Origin: Mesorhizobium sp. M3A.F.Ca.ET.080.04.2.1
GTDB taxonomy: Bacteria > Pseudomonadota > Alphaproteobacteria > Rhizobiales > Rhizobiaceae
NCBI RefSeq assembly: GCF_003952525.1
Contig: NZ_CP034451.1
Location: 620,001 to 684,000 of the forward strand
DNA length: 64,000 nucleotides
Direction of reading: 5' to 3'
Positions 36,186 to 45,598 of this stretch are shown one piece after another. Under the pieces are notes generated by a model. It saw only the letters and a list, made by a program, of their open reading frames with translations. It was not told where the DNA came from and searched no databases. Within the stretch, counting starts at the first letter, position 1. Every line of letters begins with the position of its first letter. A program made the translations under genes and the position numbers.

Positions 36186-38006
36186 ATGGACCGCGTTCTC
36201 GTTCGGCTGACCGCCGCGACCTCGTTTCTGGTCCTTTCGCTCCTTCCGGCTTTGTCGGAGCCAAAGCACGGCATCGCCATGCAGGGCGAGCCGGCGCTGC
36301 CGAGCGATTACCAGCATTTCGACTACGTCAATCCCGATGCGCCGAAGGGCGGCAGCGTGACCTATTGCGTCGTCGGCAGCTTCGACAATCTCAATCCCTT
36401 CATCCTGAAGAGCCTGCGCACTACCGCGCGCGGCATGATCGACACGATCTACGGCAATCTCGTCTTCGAGCCGCTGATGCAGCGCAACTACAACGAGCCC
36501 TTCAGCCTCTACGGTCTGCTTGCCGACACCGCCGACATGGACCCGGAGCGCAAGACCATCGAGTTCCACCTCAATCCGAATGCCAGATGGTCGGACGGCC
36601 AACCGGTGACGCCGGATGACGTGCTGTTCACCTATGACGTCTTCACCGACAAGGGCCGCCCGCCTTATAGCGACCGCATGAGCATGGTCGCCAAGCTGGA
36701 GAAGACGGGCGAGCACAGCGTCAAATTCACCTTCAACGAGAAGGCCAATCGCGAATTTCCGCTGATCATCGCGCTGACGCCGATCATCCCCAAGCACGCT
36801 TTCGACAAGGAAACGTTCGACAAGACGACGCTGAAGCCGCTGATCGGCAGCGGTCCATACATGGTTGACAAGGTCCAGCCCGGCCAGCGCATCGTCTTCA
36901 AGCGCAATCCCGACTATTGGGGCAAGGACGTCCCGTCGAAGCGCGGCTTCGACAATTTCGACCAGATCACAATCGAGTATTTCCTCAACGCCAACGCCAA
37001 AACGGAAGCGTTCAAGAAGGGCATCTGCGCCATCGACGACGAATCCGATCCGGTCAAGCGCGAGCGCGATATCGACTTTCCGGCATTCCGCAAGGGTGAC
37101 GTCAAGCAGGAGTATTTCGACACCGGGATCCCGCCCGTGGTGACGGGCTTCCTGTTCAACACCAGGCTTGCGAAGTTTGCCGATCCTGTCGTGCGGCGTG
37201 CGCTCGGCATGCTCTACGACTTCGAATGGGCCAACAAGAACCTGTTCGGCGGCAAGTTCGACCGCACGATGAGCTTCTGGCAGAATTCAGAGCTTTCGGC
37301 GCTCGGCCATCCTGCCGATGACCGCGAGAAGGCGCTGCTTGCCCCCTACCCCGGCCGTGTGCCGCCTGACGTGATGGACGGCACTTGGCGCCCGCCGGTG
37401 ACCGACGGCTCCGGCCAGGACCGCAAGGTGTTGAAAGCGGCGTTCGAGCTTCTGAAAGCTGCCGGCTATCATCTGCAGGACGGCAGGCTGCTCGATCCGC
37501 AGGGAAATCCCCTGGCCTTCGAGATTATGACGTCATCGCAGGATGAGGAGCGCCTGGCGGCTCTCTATCAGCGCACGCTGGAGAAGATCGGCATCGACGT
37601 CACCATTCGCACGCTGGACGGCGACCAAATTCAATCACGCAAGCAGCGCTTCGATTTCGAGGTGCTCATCGGTTCCAGCGGCTTCAACAACTCACTGTCG
37701 CCCGGCAGCGAGCAGTTCGGTCGCTGGGGATCGCTCGCAGCCAAACAGGAAGGGTCGTTCAATCTGGCGGGGGTCTCGGACCCCGCGGTCGATGCGGCGA
37801 TCAATGCGATGCTGAATGCCCGCAGCAAGGAAGATTATGTCGCCGCGGTGCGGGTCCTCGATCGCCTGCTGATCTCGGGCAACTACATGGTTCCGATGCA
37901 ATACAACACCCAGCAATGGGTGGCGTACTGGAACTATCTGGAACATCCGCAAAAGACCCCCATATTCGGGTACCAGCTGCCGACCTGGTGGCGCAAGCCC
38001 AACTGA
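36186..38006 (+). CDS. Peptide/oligopeptide-type ABC solute-binding protein (family 5, YejA-like)
   Basis: 606 residues with AAGGAGA 5 bases before ATG 36186. The signal peptide ends near ALS-E (about 21). HGIAMQGEPALPSDYQHFDYVNPDAP is characteristic of YejA-like proteins, and WSDGQPVTPDDVLFTYDVF and LIGSGPYMV are general family 5 blocks. It should bind oligopeptides in the periplasm. No permease or ATPase genes follow; the next gene is a DsbA-like protein 31 bases away, so this is an orphan binding protein in the window. Confidence 0.88.
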   Translation: MDRVLVRLTAATSFLVLSLLPALSEPKHGIAMQGEPALPSDYQHFDYVNPDAPKGGSVTYCVVGSFDNLNPFILKSLRTTARGMIDTIYGNLVFEPLMQRNYNEPFSLYGLLADTADMDPERKTIEFHLNPNARWSDGQPVTPDDVLFTYDVFTDKGRPPYSDRMSMVAKLEKTGEHSVKFTFNEKANREFPLIIALTPIIPKHAFDKETFDKTTLKPLIGSGPYMVDKVQPGQRIVFKRNPDYWGKDVPSKRGFDNFDQITIEYFLNANAKTEAFKKGICAIDDESDPVKRERDIDFPAFRKGDVKQEYFDTGIPPVVTGFLFNTRLAKFADPVVRRALGMLYDFEWANKNLFGGKFDRTMSFWQNSELSALGHPADDREKALLAPYPGRVPPDVMDGTWRPPVTDGSGQDRKVLKAAFELLKAAGYHLQDGRLLDPQGNPLAFEIMTSSQDEERLAALYQRTLEKIGIDVTIRTLDGDQIQSRKQRFDFEVLIGSSGFNNSLSPGSEQFGRWGSLAAKQEGSFNLAGVSDPAVDAAINAMLNARSKEDYVAAVRVLDRLLISGNYMVPMQYNTQQWVAYWNYLEHPQKTPIFGYQLPTWWRKPN

Positions 38007-38037
38007 CCTTCCCGACCAACGCAAGACGGAGACGAGC

Positions 38038-38718
38038 ATGAGCGCCGAGACTTCAATCGCCGTCGATGTCGTGTCCGACGTGGTTTGCCCCTGGTGCTTC
38101 ATCGGCCAGAAGCGCCTGGACAAGGCCATTGCCGCCGCGAGCGATGTCGAGGTTCATGTGCGCTGGCGGCCGTTCCAGCTCGATCCGACCATTCCGCCGG
38201 CAGGCATGGATCGCCGCGAATACATGCTGGGCAAATTCGGCAGCGACGAGCGGATCCGCCAGATCCATGCCCGCATCGAGCCTGTCGGTGAAGCCGAGGG
38301 GATCAGCTTCGCGTTCGGCGCCATCAAGGTCGCGCCGAACACGCTCGACGCCCATCGCGTCATCCGATGGGCGGGCGCCGCCGGCGAGGATGCCCAGAAC
38401 CGGCTGGTGCGCCGTCTCTTCCAATTGAATTTCGAAGAGGGAGCCAATCTGGGCGATCACGCGGTGCTGGCCGCAGCCGCCAGCGACGCCGGCCTGGATG
38501 CCTCGGTGATCGAAACGCTGCTGCCGACGGATGCCGATGTCGACGCGGTCCGCAACGAGATCGCCACCGCTTCCCGCATGGGCATCACCGGTGTGCCCTG
38601 CTTTCTGCTCGAAGGCAAATATGCCGTCATGGGCGCGCAGGACGCCGGCACCCTTGCCGACGCCATCCGCCAGGTCGCGGCCACCAAAGCGCGCGGCGAA
38701 CTGGAAGCGGCCAGCTGA
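38038..38718 (+). CDS. DsbA-family thioredoxin-fold oxidoreductase, FrnE-like
   Basis: 226 residues. DVVCPWCFIGQKRL holds the CPWC active site (about 17-20). No signal peptide, so it acts in the cytoplasm. The helical insert and late cis-Pro segment GITGVPCFLLEGK are as in FrnE and 2-hydroxychromene-2-carboxylate isomerase relatives. Disulfide exchange under oxidative stress is the usual role. ATG 38038 has GGAG 7 bases upstream. Confidence 0.9.
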   Translation: MSAETSIAVDVVSDVVCPWCFIGQKRLDKAIAAASDVEVHVRWRPFQLDPTIPPAGMDRREYMLGKFGSDERIRQIHARIEPVGEAEGISFAFGAIKVAPNTLDAHRVIRWAGAAGEDAQNRLVRRLFQLNFEEGANLGDHAVLAAAASDAGLDASVIETLLPTDADVDAVRNEIATASRMGITGVPCFLLEGKYAVMGAQDAGTLADAIRQVAATKARGELEAAS

Positions 38719-38722
38719 GGGG

Positions 38723-39154
38723 TTATTTGACGGTTACCTTGGCCTTGCTGACAAAGAAGCCATGGCCATTGTCGTCAGAGCAACTCAGCCCCTTGGTCGA
38801 CGACTGGCATGAAAACGGTCCCTTGCTCCATCTATTGCCGTAGCGCAGCTTGGTCACGTCGCTACAACATCCCTGCTCTCCGGGATTGTTGATGAGCGTG
38901 GCGGTCCCCGTCGGGCCCAGGATGACCGTGACGTAGCTGGGCTCGACCCGCGAACAGCTCAGTTCCGGACCGCCATCCTGCGGCTGGTAGGTGCTGGTGC
39001 CGCCCTTCGGCGTGTAGATGCAGCCGATATTGCCGGACGGCGTGATGAATTCGATCTGGCCTTCGGCATTCGCCGGAATGGTTTGATTGGCGGCGTGCGC
39101 CTGAGACAGCATCGCTGCCGTTATGATTGCGGCTGAAAGTCCCCGTGCAGGCAT
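38723..39154 (-). CDS. Small secreted protein, DUF6636-like
   Basis: 143 residues with a signal peptide ending near AHA-A (about 21). FITPSGNIGCIYTP near the start and GLSCSDDNGHGFFVSKA near the end form the PSGNI...C...GHGF pattern of DUF6636-like secreted proteins. Six cysteines in the mature part suggest disulfides. Function unknown. Convergent with the DsbA-like gene only 4 bases away, with GAGGGG upstream of its ATG. Confidence 0.7.
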   Translation of the reverse strand: MPARGLSAAIITAAMLSQAHAANQTIPANAEGQIEFITPSGNIGCIYTPKGGTSTYQPQDGGPELSCSRVEPSYVTVILGPTGTATLINNPGEQGCCSDVTKLRYGNRWSKGPFSCQSSTKGLSCSDDNGHGFFVSKAKVTVK

Positions 39155-39602
39155 CTCAAATCCCCTCAGTGCAGTTCACGCCAGCAAATTCGATCCGGAA
39201 AGCGCGAATTGTCAAATCCGATCGCATCTGCGGGTGCGATCCGAAGAATCACCTGCGCGGGCGTCCCCGTTGACGGACCATTCAGTAAGCGCCAAGAACT
39301 CACTTTTCCGCCCTTCCCGTGAGTTCACGATCGGAAATCGCGCCGATCTACGCTGCATTCGGTTCACAAAACCGTGTTTTTTGCTTCCCTTGGGGAAAGC
39401 AGAGCCGGACGTGAGGAGTCTCCTCCAGCTCACTGAATTCACTCATGTTTCCCGCGGGCTTGGTGCCGATGCCCCGATGCATTTCTGTTGCCTTGCTGCA
39501 ACGCGAAGTGGGCGGACTCACATTCGAGGGGAAAAAATTAAGAGAAAATGATCAATTGGTGTTACTATCCGTAACAAAACTAAAAAGGGTTTGGACGGGA
39601 TC
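39155..39602. other. Long intergenic region upstream of the BclA-like transporter
   Basis: 448 bases, visibly more A/T-rich towards the right end than neighbouring DNA. No convincing gene. It must contain the promoters of the DUF6636-like gene (minus) and the transporter (plus), plus the inverted repeat at 39560-39576. Confidence 0.5.
39560..39576. promoter_or_regulatory. TGTTAC-N5-GTAACA inverted repeat, candidate operator
   Basis: A 17-base perfect palindrome with a 5-base centre directly upstream of the transporter start. Position suggests control of that gene; the regulator is unknown. Confidence 0.4.
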
Positions 39603-41585
39603 GTGATTCGGGTCGGCAGGCCGCGACGTACAATACCGGCAAAACGAGCTAGCGGGGGCGCGAAACCCTCGCCCCTGACGCCGGTGTCGTCGATGCGTAG
39701 CTTCTGGGGGCTGATGCGAGCCTACTGGTTCTCCGACCGCTGGAAGGAAGCCTGGACGCTAACGCTCGTCATCGCATCTCTCACAACACTTCTTAGCAAA
39801 ACCGGTGTCTGGTTGGCTCTGATGCTGGGGGAATTGACCAACTCGGTCAATTTCTATCATGACGCTGCTAACACCTCGCCGCTCAAGACGTTGCTCACCA
39901 ACGCGGGGCTCGTCATGATTCTCTTTGTGCTCAAAGATGCCGGCATCGCCGGCGCAAGAAGCTGGGTGTCGGCGACCTTGCACCGAAAATGGCGCGGCTG
40001 GTTGAACAGCCAGTTCAATGACGCACTGCTTGATGCCAATCATACCCATTTCCACGCCCAGCATGGTTCGCCAAGCAGTGGGGCCGCCGCACCTGACAAT
40101 ATTGACCAGCGCATCCAGGAATCGATCAAGGGCATGACGGGCGGTGCCATCGGCCTCGCCATGGGCGTACTTGGCGTTGCCACGTCCCTCTATTTTATCG
40201 GCGAGAACCTCATTCAGTCTTCAGTGGAGGTTACCGGGCTGGAGTTCCTCGGAACCTATGGCAGCGCGGTTCTTGCCTTGCTCGCTATTGCAACCTACGT
40301 GCCGTTCAACACATGGATCGCAGTAAAACTTGGACGAGCACTAGAGCGCCTGAATGTCCGGCTGCAGCAGGCCGAGGGCAGCTATCGCGGCGAATTGACG
40401 ACCTTTCTTCGTCGTAGCTTCCATGTCGCGGCCTCACGCGCCGAAGACGTCCAGAAGACGATGCACAACCGGCTCTATGGCGACATCGACCGGACTTGGG
40501 CGAGGCTGAATGTCGTCAACGTCTGTTACAATTCATTCGAGGCGGTTCACAATTTTATGGGCTTTCGCATCATCGCCTATGCGCCTGGTCTGGTCTCCTT
40601 TATTCACAACAAGCTTGATCTCAAAGGCTACGTAACCGGCGCCGAGATGATCAACCAATTGATCGGCCAGTGTTCCTGGCTCATCCGCGTGATGCCAGAC
40701 ATTGCCACTTTGCGGGCCAACGCACAGCGCGTGACCGAACTCGCCAATGCGATAGAGGGCGTGCAAAAGCCGCAGGAATTCTACCAGCAGACGGGCCGCT
40801 CCGACTTCAGCTTCGCCAGCCAGAACCCGGTTTTCGGCCTGACCATCCAGAAGCTCGAGCTGGCACATCAGGGCGAGGACGCCACGCCCTTCCTCAGCGC
40901 TGCGAACCTGCGCTTCCGCCGCGGCGAATGGACGTTCCTCAAGGGCGAATCCGGTTGCGGGAAGACCTCGCTGATCAAGGCGATCAACGGCCTGTGGCCC
41001 TACGGCCGCGGCACCATCGTGTTCCCGGAAGGGATCACCAATTTTTACGCCGCCCAGGAGGTCAAGCTGCAGCAGGTGTCGCTGAAGCAGCTGGTCTGCC
41101 TGCCGGGCTCCGAGCACGATCACAGCGACATGCAGGTGGCCGCGGCGCTACACAAGGCCGGCCTGGGCGAATTCATCGAGCACCTTGCCGATGAAAGCCG
41201 CGAGGGCAAGATCTGGGACCAGGTCCTGTCCGGCGGCCAGAAACAGAAGCTGGTGGTCGCGCGCATCATCCTGCAGCAGCCGGGACTGTTGTTCCTCGAC
41301 GAGGCGACCGGCGCGCTCGACCCCGAAGGCAAGATCGCCTTCCACGAGGCGATCAAGGCCAACTGCCCGGACGTCACGGTCATCAGCGTGATGCATGAGG
41401 CCGTGCCGCCGCGCTCGCTCTCGGGCGAGGAATTCTATCACAGCGTGGTGGCGATCTCCGACGGCGTCGCAACCAAGAAACCGCTGGTTCCCACCCTGCC
41501 GCGCGAGCTCACGACCATCCTCGCCCAACCCAGGCCGACCGAGGACAAGTGGCTGCGCTTTCCGCGGCGGCTAAAGCAGAAATAA
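39603..41585 (+). CDS. SbmA/BacA-family membrane domain fused to ABC ATPase (BclA-like peptide transporter)
   Basis: 660 residues from GTG 39603; TTG 39591 and ATG 39693 are alternatives. The N-terminal half (about 31-400) is the ABC_membrane_2/SbmA-like domain with several membrane spans, including SFWGLMRAYWFSDRWKEAW. The C-terminal ATPase has Walker A GESGCGKTS (448-456), signature LSGGQKQK (542-549) and Walker B LLFLDEATGALD (562-573). In Bradyrhizobium, BclA of this build imports antimicrobial and nodule NCR peptides and is needed for symbiosis (established); the plain SbmA/BacA lacks the ATPase. Other family members carry fatty acids or vitamins, so peptide transport here is likely but unproven. 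Confidence 0.85.
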   Translation: MIRVGRPRRTIPAKRASGGAKPSPLTPVSSMRSFWGLMRAYWFSDRWKEAWTLTLVIASLTTLLSKTGVWLALMLGELTNSVNFYHDAANTSPLKTLLTNAGLVMILFVLKDAGIAGARSWVSATLHRKWRGWLNSQFNDALLDANHTHFHAQHGSPSSGAAAPDNIDQRIQESIKGMTGGAIGLAMGVLGVATSLYFIGENLIQSSVEVTGLEFLGTYGSAVLALLAIATYVPFNTWIAVKLGRALERLNVRLQQAEGSYRGELTTFLRRSFHVAASRAEDVQKTMHNRLYGDIDRTWARLNVVNVCYNSFEAVHNFMGFRIIAYAPGLVSFIHNKLDLKGYVTGAEMINQLIGQCSWLIRVMPDIATLRANAQRVTELANAIEGVQKPQEFYQQTGRSDFSFASQNPVFGLTIQKLELAHQGEDATPFLSAANLRFRRGEWTFLKGESGCGKTSLIKAINGLWPYGRGTIVFPEGITNFYAAQEVKLQQVSLKQLVCLPGSEHDHSDMQVAAALHKAGLGEFIEHLADESREGKIWDQVLSGGQKQKLVVARIILQQPGLLFLDEATGALDPEGKIAFHEAIKANCPDVTVISVMHEAVPPRSLSGEEFYHSVVAISDGVATKKPLVPTLPRELTTILAQPRPTEDKWLRFPRRLKQK

Positions 41586-41699
41586 CAGCCAACGAGCCCT
41601 TGGCCGCTCGCCAGCCACCGGAATGGCGCGATCGGTCACAGTCGCGCCGGTCCCGCCTCGGCTTGCCAGCCCCTAGCCGCGGACCCCGGATGCGAAGCT

Positions 41700-43088
41700 T
41701 CAGGCGCGCTCGCCATTCTTCACGCGGTAGTTCGGTTTGTACATGGTGACCAGTTCTTCCGCCGCGGTTGGATGTACCGCCATGGTGCGGTCGAAGTCTT
41801 CCTTGGTCAGCCCGGCCTTCAATGGAATGCCGAGAAGCTGCGCCATCTCGCCGGCATCGGGCCCCAGAATGTGAGCGCCGAGCACCTTTCTGGTGCCGGC
41901 GTCGACCACGAGCTTCATCAGCATTTTCTCGTCGCGGCCGGACAGCGTGTGCCGCATCGGACGGAAGGAGGCGCGATAGACCTCAATGTCGGCGAAGCGC
42001 TTGACCGCCTCGTCCTCGGACAGGCCGACGGTGCCGATTTCTGGCTGCGAGAACACCGCCGTCGCAATGGTGTCGTGGTCAGGGGAAGTCGGGTTGTTCT
42101 TGAAGGCGGTCTCGATGAAGCACATCGCTTCGTGGATCGCGACCGGCGTCAGTTGCACGCGGTGGGTGACGTCGCCGATCGCCCAGATGTTGTCGATGTT
42201 GGTGCGGGAATACTCGTCGACGACGATCGCACCCGTCTTGCCGAGTTCCACGCCGACGCCTTCGAGTCCCATATTCTCCGTATTAGGCAGGCGACCGATC
42301 GCCAGCATCACCTGGTCGACCGTCAAAGTCTTGCCGGAAGAGAGCAGCACATCCAATCTGCCGGCCGGGTTCCTCCGCACCCATTCGGAGATCGAATGGC
42401 ACAGGATCCTGATGCCCTTCTTCTCCATCGTCTCGTGCAGCGTGCGGCGCAGGTCCATGTCGAAGCGCGACAGGATCTCCTTGCCGCGATAGACGAGCGT
42501 CGTCTCGACGCCGAGGCCATGAAAAATATTGGCGAACTCCACGGCGATGTAGCCACCGCCCTCGATCATGATTGCCTTTGGCAACTGCTTCAGATCGAAA
42601 GCCTCGTTGGAGAAGATGCAATGCTCATGGCCGGCGAGCGCGGGATGCGGTGCGGGCCGGCCGCCGGTGGCGATCAGAATTTGGTCGGCGGTGACGGTGC
42701 GATCCTCGCCGAGCAGATGGATGGTATGCCGATCGATCAGCATGGCGCGCGAGTGGAAGGTCTCGCCGCCGGCTCCATCGACGTTGCTCTTGTAGATCGC
42801 CTCGAGCCGGGCGATCTCCTTGTCCTTGTTGGCCACCAGGGTCGGCCAGTCGAAGCTCGCCTCGGGCACCCTCCAGCCATAGCCGGCGGCGTCTGCGAAA
42901 TGCTCTGGAAATTGCGAGGCGTAGACGTAGAGCTTCTTGGGCACGCAGCCGCGGATGACGCAGGTGCCGCCAAAGCGATATTCTTCGGCAATGCCGACGC
43001 GCTTGCCCAGCGTGGCAGCCACGCGGGCCGCCCTCACCCCGCCCGAACCTCCGCCGATGACGAAAAGGTCGTAGTCGTAACCGGCCAT
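41700..43088 (-). CDS. gor: Glutathione-disulfide reductase
   Basis: 462 residues. IGGGSGGVRAARVAA is the FAD loop, Cys43 and Cys48 in GGTCVIRGCVPKKL are the redox pair, EGGGYIAVEFA begins the NADPH domain, and HPTAAEELV near the C-terminus holds the catalytic His. The VIRGC form and length fit glutathione reductase rather than lipoamide dehydrogenase. It keeps glutathione reduced in the cytoplasm using NADPH. It lies downstream of the DUF2059 gene but is separated from it by a terminator. Confidence 0.94.
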   Translation of the reverse strand: MAGYDYDLFVIGGGSGGVRAARVAATLGKRVGIAEEYRFGGTCVIRGCVPKKLYVYASQFPEHFADAAGYGWRVPEASFDWPTLVANKDKEIARLEAIYKSNVDGAGGETFHSRAMLIDRHTIHLLGEDRTVTADQILIATGGRPAPHPALAGHEHCIFSNEAFDLKQLPKAIMIEGGGYIAVEFANIFHGLGVETTLVYRGKEILSRFDMDLRRTLHETMEKKGIRILCHSISEWVRRNPAGRLDVLLSSGKTLTVDQVMLAIGRLPNTENMGLEGVGVELGKTGAIVVDEYSRTNIDNIWAIGDVTHRVQLTPVAIHEAMCFIETAFKNNPTSPDHDTIATAVFSQPEIGTVGLSEDEAVKRFADIEVYRASFRPMRHTLSGRDEKMLMKLVVDAGTRKVLGAHILGPDAGEMAQLLGIPLKAGLTKEDFDRTMAVHPTAAEELVTMYKPNYRVKNGERA

Positions 43089-43150
43089 GACGAGGGTACT
43101 CCTGCGCAATAGAAGGACGAGCCAGAGGTAGGCTGCCAATGATCAAAAGA

Positions 43151-43173
43151 AAAGCCCGGCGAGGCCGGGCTTT
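43151..43173. terminator. Rho-independent terminator
   Basis: AAAGCCCGGC (43151-43160), loop GAG, GCCGGGCTTT (43164-43173). On the minus strand it is followed by TCTTTTGATC. It ends the rpiA-DUF2059 transcript before gor. Confidence 0.87.
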
Positions 43174-43197
43174 CTTGGTCCAATGGCTGGGGCCGCA

Positions 43198-43782
43198 TCA
43201 GTTCTGCGAGTCGTCGGCCGGAGCCGCGTTGTCCGCGGGTGCGGAGCCGTCCGCGGCCGCCGGGGCGGCCGGAGCTTTTGCCTTGGCGGCGGCCGCCAGC
43301 GTCTCACCAACCTGCTGGGCGAGATCACGGGCCAGGCCGTTCTGCCAGATATCGGCAGCCTTGACGAGGTCGCGCGTCACGGCAGGGCCGCTGTCGAGCA
43401 GCTTCTTGCCGGAATCGGAGCTGTAGAAGGCGGCAATGTCGTTGAGCTCCTTTTCGGAGAACACCTTGGCGTAGGCCATAGCTGCTTCCTTCTCGAGATC
43501 GGCGCGCCGCGCCGCCAGCGACATGGCCTTTTCGGTGACCGTCTTGGCGATCAGCTCCTGCATATCCGGGTTCTTCTGGATCAGCTGCGACTCGAGCGCC
43601 GCCGCGGCCTGCGGCAGGATGTTGTCGAAGGAATCCGTGGCGTGGATCGCAACGACCGCGGCACGCGCGGCCTTGAGATGCGATTCGCTGACATCCTGCG
43701 CAAATGCCGGCGAAGACAGCGCGAGGACGACTGAGGCCGCCAGAATGGTCGAAAGGCGGCGAACCCGGTTATGCAACATCAT
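43198..43782 (-). CDS. DUF2059 secreted protein
   Basis: 194 residues from ATG 43782 with AGGGAG about 11 bases upstream. A signal peptide ends near AFA-Q (about 29). The helical DUF2059 core includes [22 protein letters not shown]. The last 35 residues are low-complexity Ala/Pro/Asp. Function unknown. Its start lies 14 bases inside the 3-prime end of rpiA, so translation is probably coupled. Confidence 0.85.
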   Translation of the reverse strand: MMLHNRVRRLSTILAASVVLALSSPAFAQDVSESHLKAARAAVVAIHATDSFDNILPQAAAALESQLIQKNPDMQELIAKTVTEKAMSLAARRADLEKEAAMAYAKVFSEKELNDIAAFYSSDSGKKLLDSGPAVTRDLVKAADIWQNGLARDLAQQVGETLAAAAKAKAPAAPAAADGSAPADNAAPADDSQN

Positions 43783-44500
43783 GATGAATAGGACTCCCTG
43801 GTTTTCGGGGGGCATGGACGGTTTGAATGCCGTCGCCGCCGGCGATGATGGCCGTTGACGCCAGCCCGATGAAAAGACCGTGCTCGACAACGCCTGGAAT
43901 GGCGTGGAGAGCATGCGAAAGCGCTCTTGTATCCGGAATGCGGCCAAAAGATGCATCGAGGATAAAATGGCCGCCGTCTGTAACAAATGGCTCGGCTCCC
44001 GTCATCCTCAATGTAATGGGGCCGGCAAGGCCGAGGCTTGCCGCTGCCGCGGCAATGGCAATCTCGGTCGCGCGTAGGCCGAACTTATTGACCTCGATGG
44101 GCAGCGGAAAGCGGCCAAGCATGCCCACCATCTTCGACCGGTCGGCAATGACGATCATGCGCTCGGAGGCCGCCGCCACGATCTTCTCGCGCAGCAGCGC
44201 CCCGCCGCCGCCCTTGATCAATGTCAGTTCCGGATCGACCTCGTCGGCGCCGTCGATCGTGAGATCGAGTTCCGGTGTCTCCTCAAGAGTGGAGAGCGGC
44301 ACGCCGAGCTCACGGCAAAGAGCCGCGGTGCGCTCGGATGTGGGGACGCCGATGACGGTGAGGCCGGTCGCGACCTTCTCGGCCAGCAGCCGGACGAACT
44401 CCTCCGCGGTCGTGCCGGTGCCGATGCCGAGCCGCATGCCGCTGCCGACATGGGCTAGGGCCGCGCGCGCGGCTTCGACTTTCAACTGCCTTGCGTCCAT
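43769..44500 (-). CDS. rpiA: Ribose-5-phosphate isomerase A
   Basis: 243 residues. [18 protein letters not shown] is the substrate phosphate loop, [12 protein letters not shown] carries the catalytic Asp residues, and [16 protein letters not shown] the Lys/Glu pair. It interconverts ribose-5-phosphate and ribulose-5-phosphate in the pentose phosphate pathway. The C-terminus is slightly extended ([14 protein letters not shown]) and overlaps the DUF2059 start. Confidence 0.95.
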   Translation of the reverse strand: MDARQLKVEAARAALAHVGSGMRLGIGTGTTAEEFVRLLAEKVATGLTVIGVPTSERTAALCRELGVPLSTLEETPELDLTIDGADEVDPELTLIKGGGGALLREKIVAAASERMIVIADRSKMVGMLGRFPLPIEVNKFGLRATEIAIAAAAASLGLAGPITLRMTGAEPFVTDGGHFILDASFGRIPDTRALSHALHAIPGVVEHGLFIGLASTAIIAGGDGIQTVHAPRKPGSPIHHDVA

Positions 44501-44647
44501 GCCTGTTCCGGCTCCGCTGGTTTCGCGCGCCTCCTAGCATCTTTGCCTGCCGCGTCAAAGGCTCAGCCTGTGGACCGATCGAGCCGGCTTGCCTGGAACT
44601 GGCCCACCCTGTATCGGCTGCCTCAACTCAATCGCGCAGGACTGGCC

Positions 44648-45328
44648 ATGACCCGACCGATCATCATCTTCGACCTCGACGGGACGCTGGTGGACACTGC
44701 GCCGGACCTGCTCGACAGCCTCAACCACAGCCTGACCGCCGGCGAACTCACCGCCGTCGACGAAGCCGGCTTCAGACGTTTCGTCGGCCATGGCGGCCGC
44801 GTCATGATCGAGCGCGCGCATGCCGCACAGAACAAGTCGCTGGTGGCCGAAGAGCATGATCGGCTGCTGAAGCTTTTCCTCGACCACTACACGCTCAACA
44901 TTCCCGGCAAGTCACGCCCCTACCCCGGCGTCGTCGCGGCCCTCCAGCGTTTCAAGGCGGCCGGCTACCTGATGGCGGTGTGCACCAACAAATACGAAGC
45001 GAACTCCGTCGCGCTGATCGGCGCGCTTGGTCTGGAAGATTACTTCGCCGCGATCTGCGGCCAGGATACGTTCGCCTTCCGCAAGCCCGATCCGCGCCAT
45101 CTCACCGAGACGATCAGGCTGGCCGGCGGCGATCCGGAAAAAGCGCTGATGGTCGGCGATTCGCAGACGGATATCGACACCGCCAAGGCAGCCGGCATTC
45201 CGGTGGTGGCGGTCGACTTCGGCTATACGGATCGCCACGTGCGCGAGTTCGAGCCCACGCTGGTGATCTCGCATTTCGACACGCTGACGCCCCAACTCGC
45301 GGAACGGCTGATCGCCGCAGCGGACTGA
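44648..45328 (+). CDS. gph: Phosphoglycolate phosphatase (HAD superfamily)
   Basis: 226 residues. FDLDGTLVDTAPD (Asp9 nucleophile, Asp11) is HAD motif I; VCTNK motif II; FRKPDP the lysine; GDSQTDIDTAKAAG motif IV. The cap domain lies between motifs I and II. It removes phosphate from 2-phosphoglycolate, a product of DNA repair. The start at ATG 44648 is best, since the frame upstream encodes nothing conserved. Divergent from rpiA. Confidence 0.9.
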   Translation: MTRPIIIFDLDGTLVDTAPDLLDSLNHSLTAGELTAVDEAGFRRFVGHGGRVMIERAHAAQNKSLVAEEHDRLLKLFLDHYTLNIPGKSRPYPGVVAALQRFKAAGYLMAVCTNKYEANSVALIGALGLEDYFAAICGQDTFAFRKPDPRHLTETIRLAGGDPEKALMVGDSQTDIDTAKAAGIPVVAVDFGYTDRHVREFEPTLVISHFDTLTPQLAERLIAAAD

Positions 45329-45384
45329 GCCGCAAGGCCGGTGCGCGTGACATTCGATAGCTGCGAGATCGTCGGCACATCGCC

Positions 45385-45413
45385 TTGACTTCACGCACCC
45401 GCCTCCCTTATAT
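45385..45413 (+). promoter_or_regulatory. Sigma-70-type promoter of tRNA-Val
   Basis: TTGACT (45385-45390), 17-base spacer, TTATAT (45408-45413). Near-consensus hexamers at ideal spacing, about 30 bases before the tRNA 5-prime end. Confidence 0.8.
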
Positions 45414-45443
45414 CGCGGCTCGCTTGGCCTTCGGGCAACGAGC

Positions 45444-45518
45444 GGGCGATTAGCTCAGCGGGAGAGCACACCCTTCACACGGGTGGGGTCGCAGGTTCAA
45501 TCCCTGCATCGCCCACCA
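45444..45518 (+). tRNA. tRNA-Val (anticodon CAC)
   Basis: A 75-base cloverleaf: acceptor GGGCGAT/ATCGCCC, D-stem GCTC/GAGC, anticodon stem CACCC/GGGTG with loop TTCACAC giving anticodon CAC, T-arm GCAGG-TTCAATC-CCTGC. The 3-prime CCA is encoded. It reads GUG. Confidence 0.95.
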
Positions 45519-45541
45519 TCCAACTCGCGGTCGGGTTGGAT
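45519..45541 (+). terminator. Hairpin after tRNA-Val
   Basis: ATCCAAC (from 45518) and GTTGGAT (45535-45541) form a 7-bp stem right behind the CCA end. No clear U-run, so it is a weak terminator or processing signal. Confidence 0.5.
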
Positions 45542-45598
45542 GAGCCCCAGGTGAGCCTTTCGACAACAAGGTGGCGGAAACCGGCGCCCAGCGGCCGC

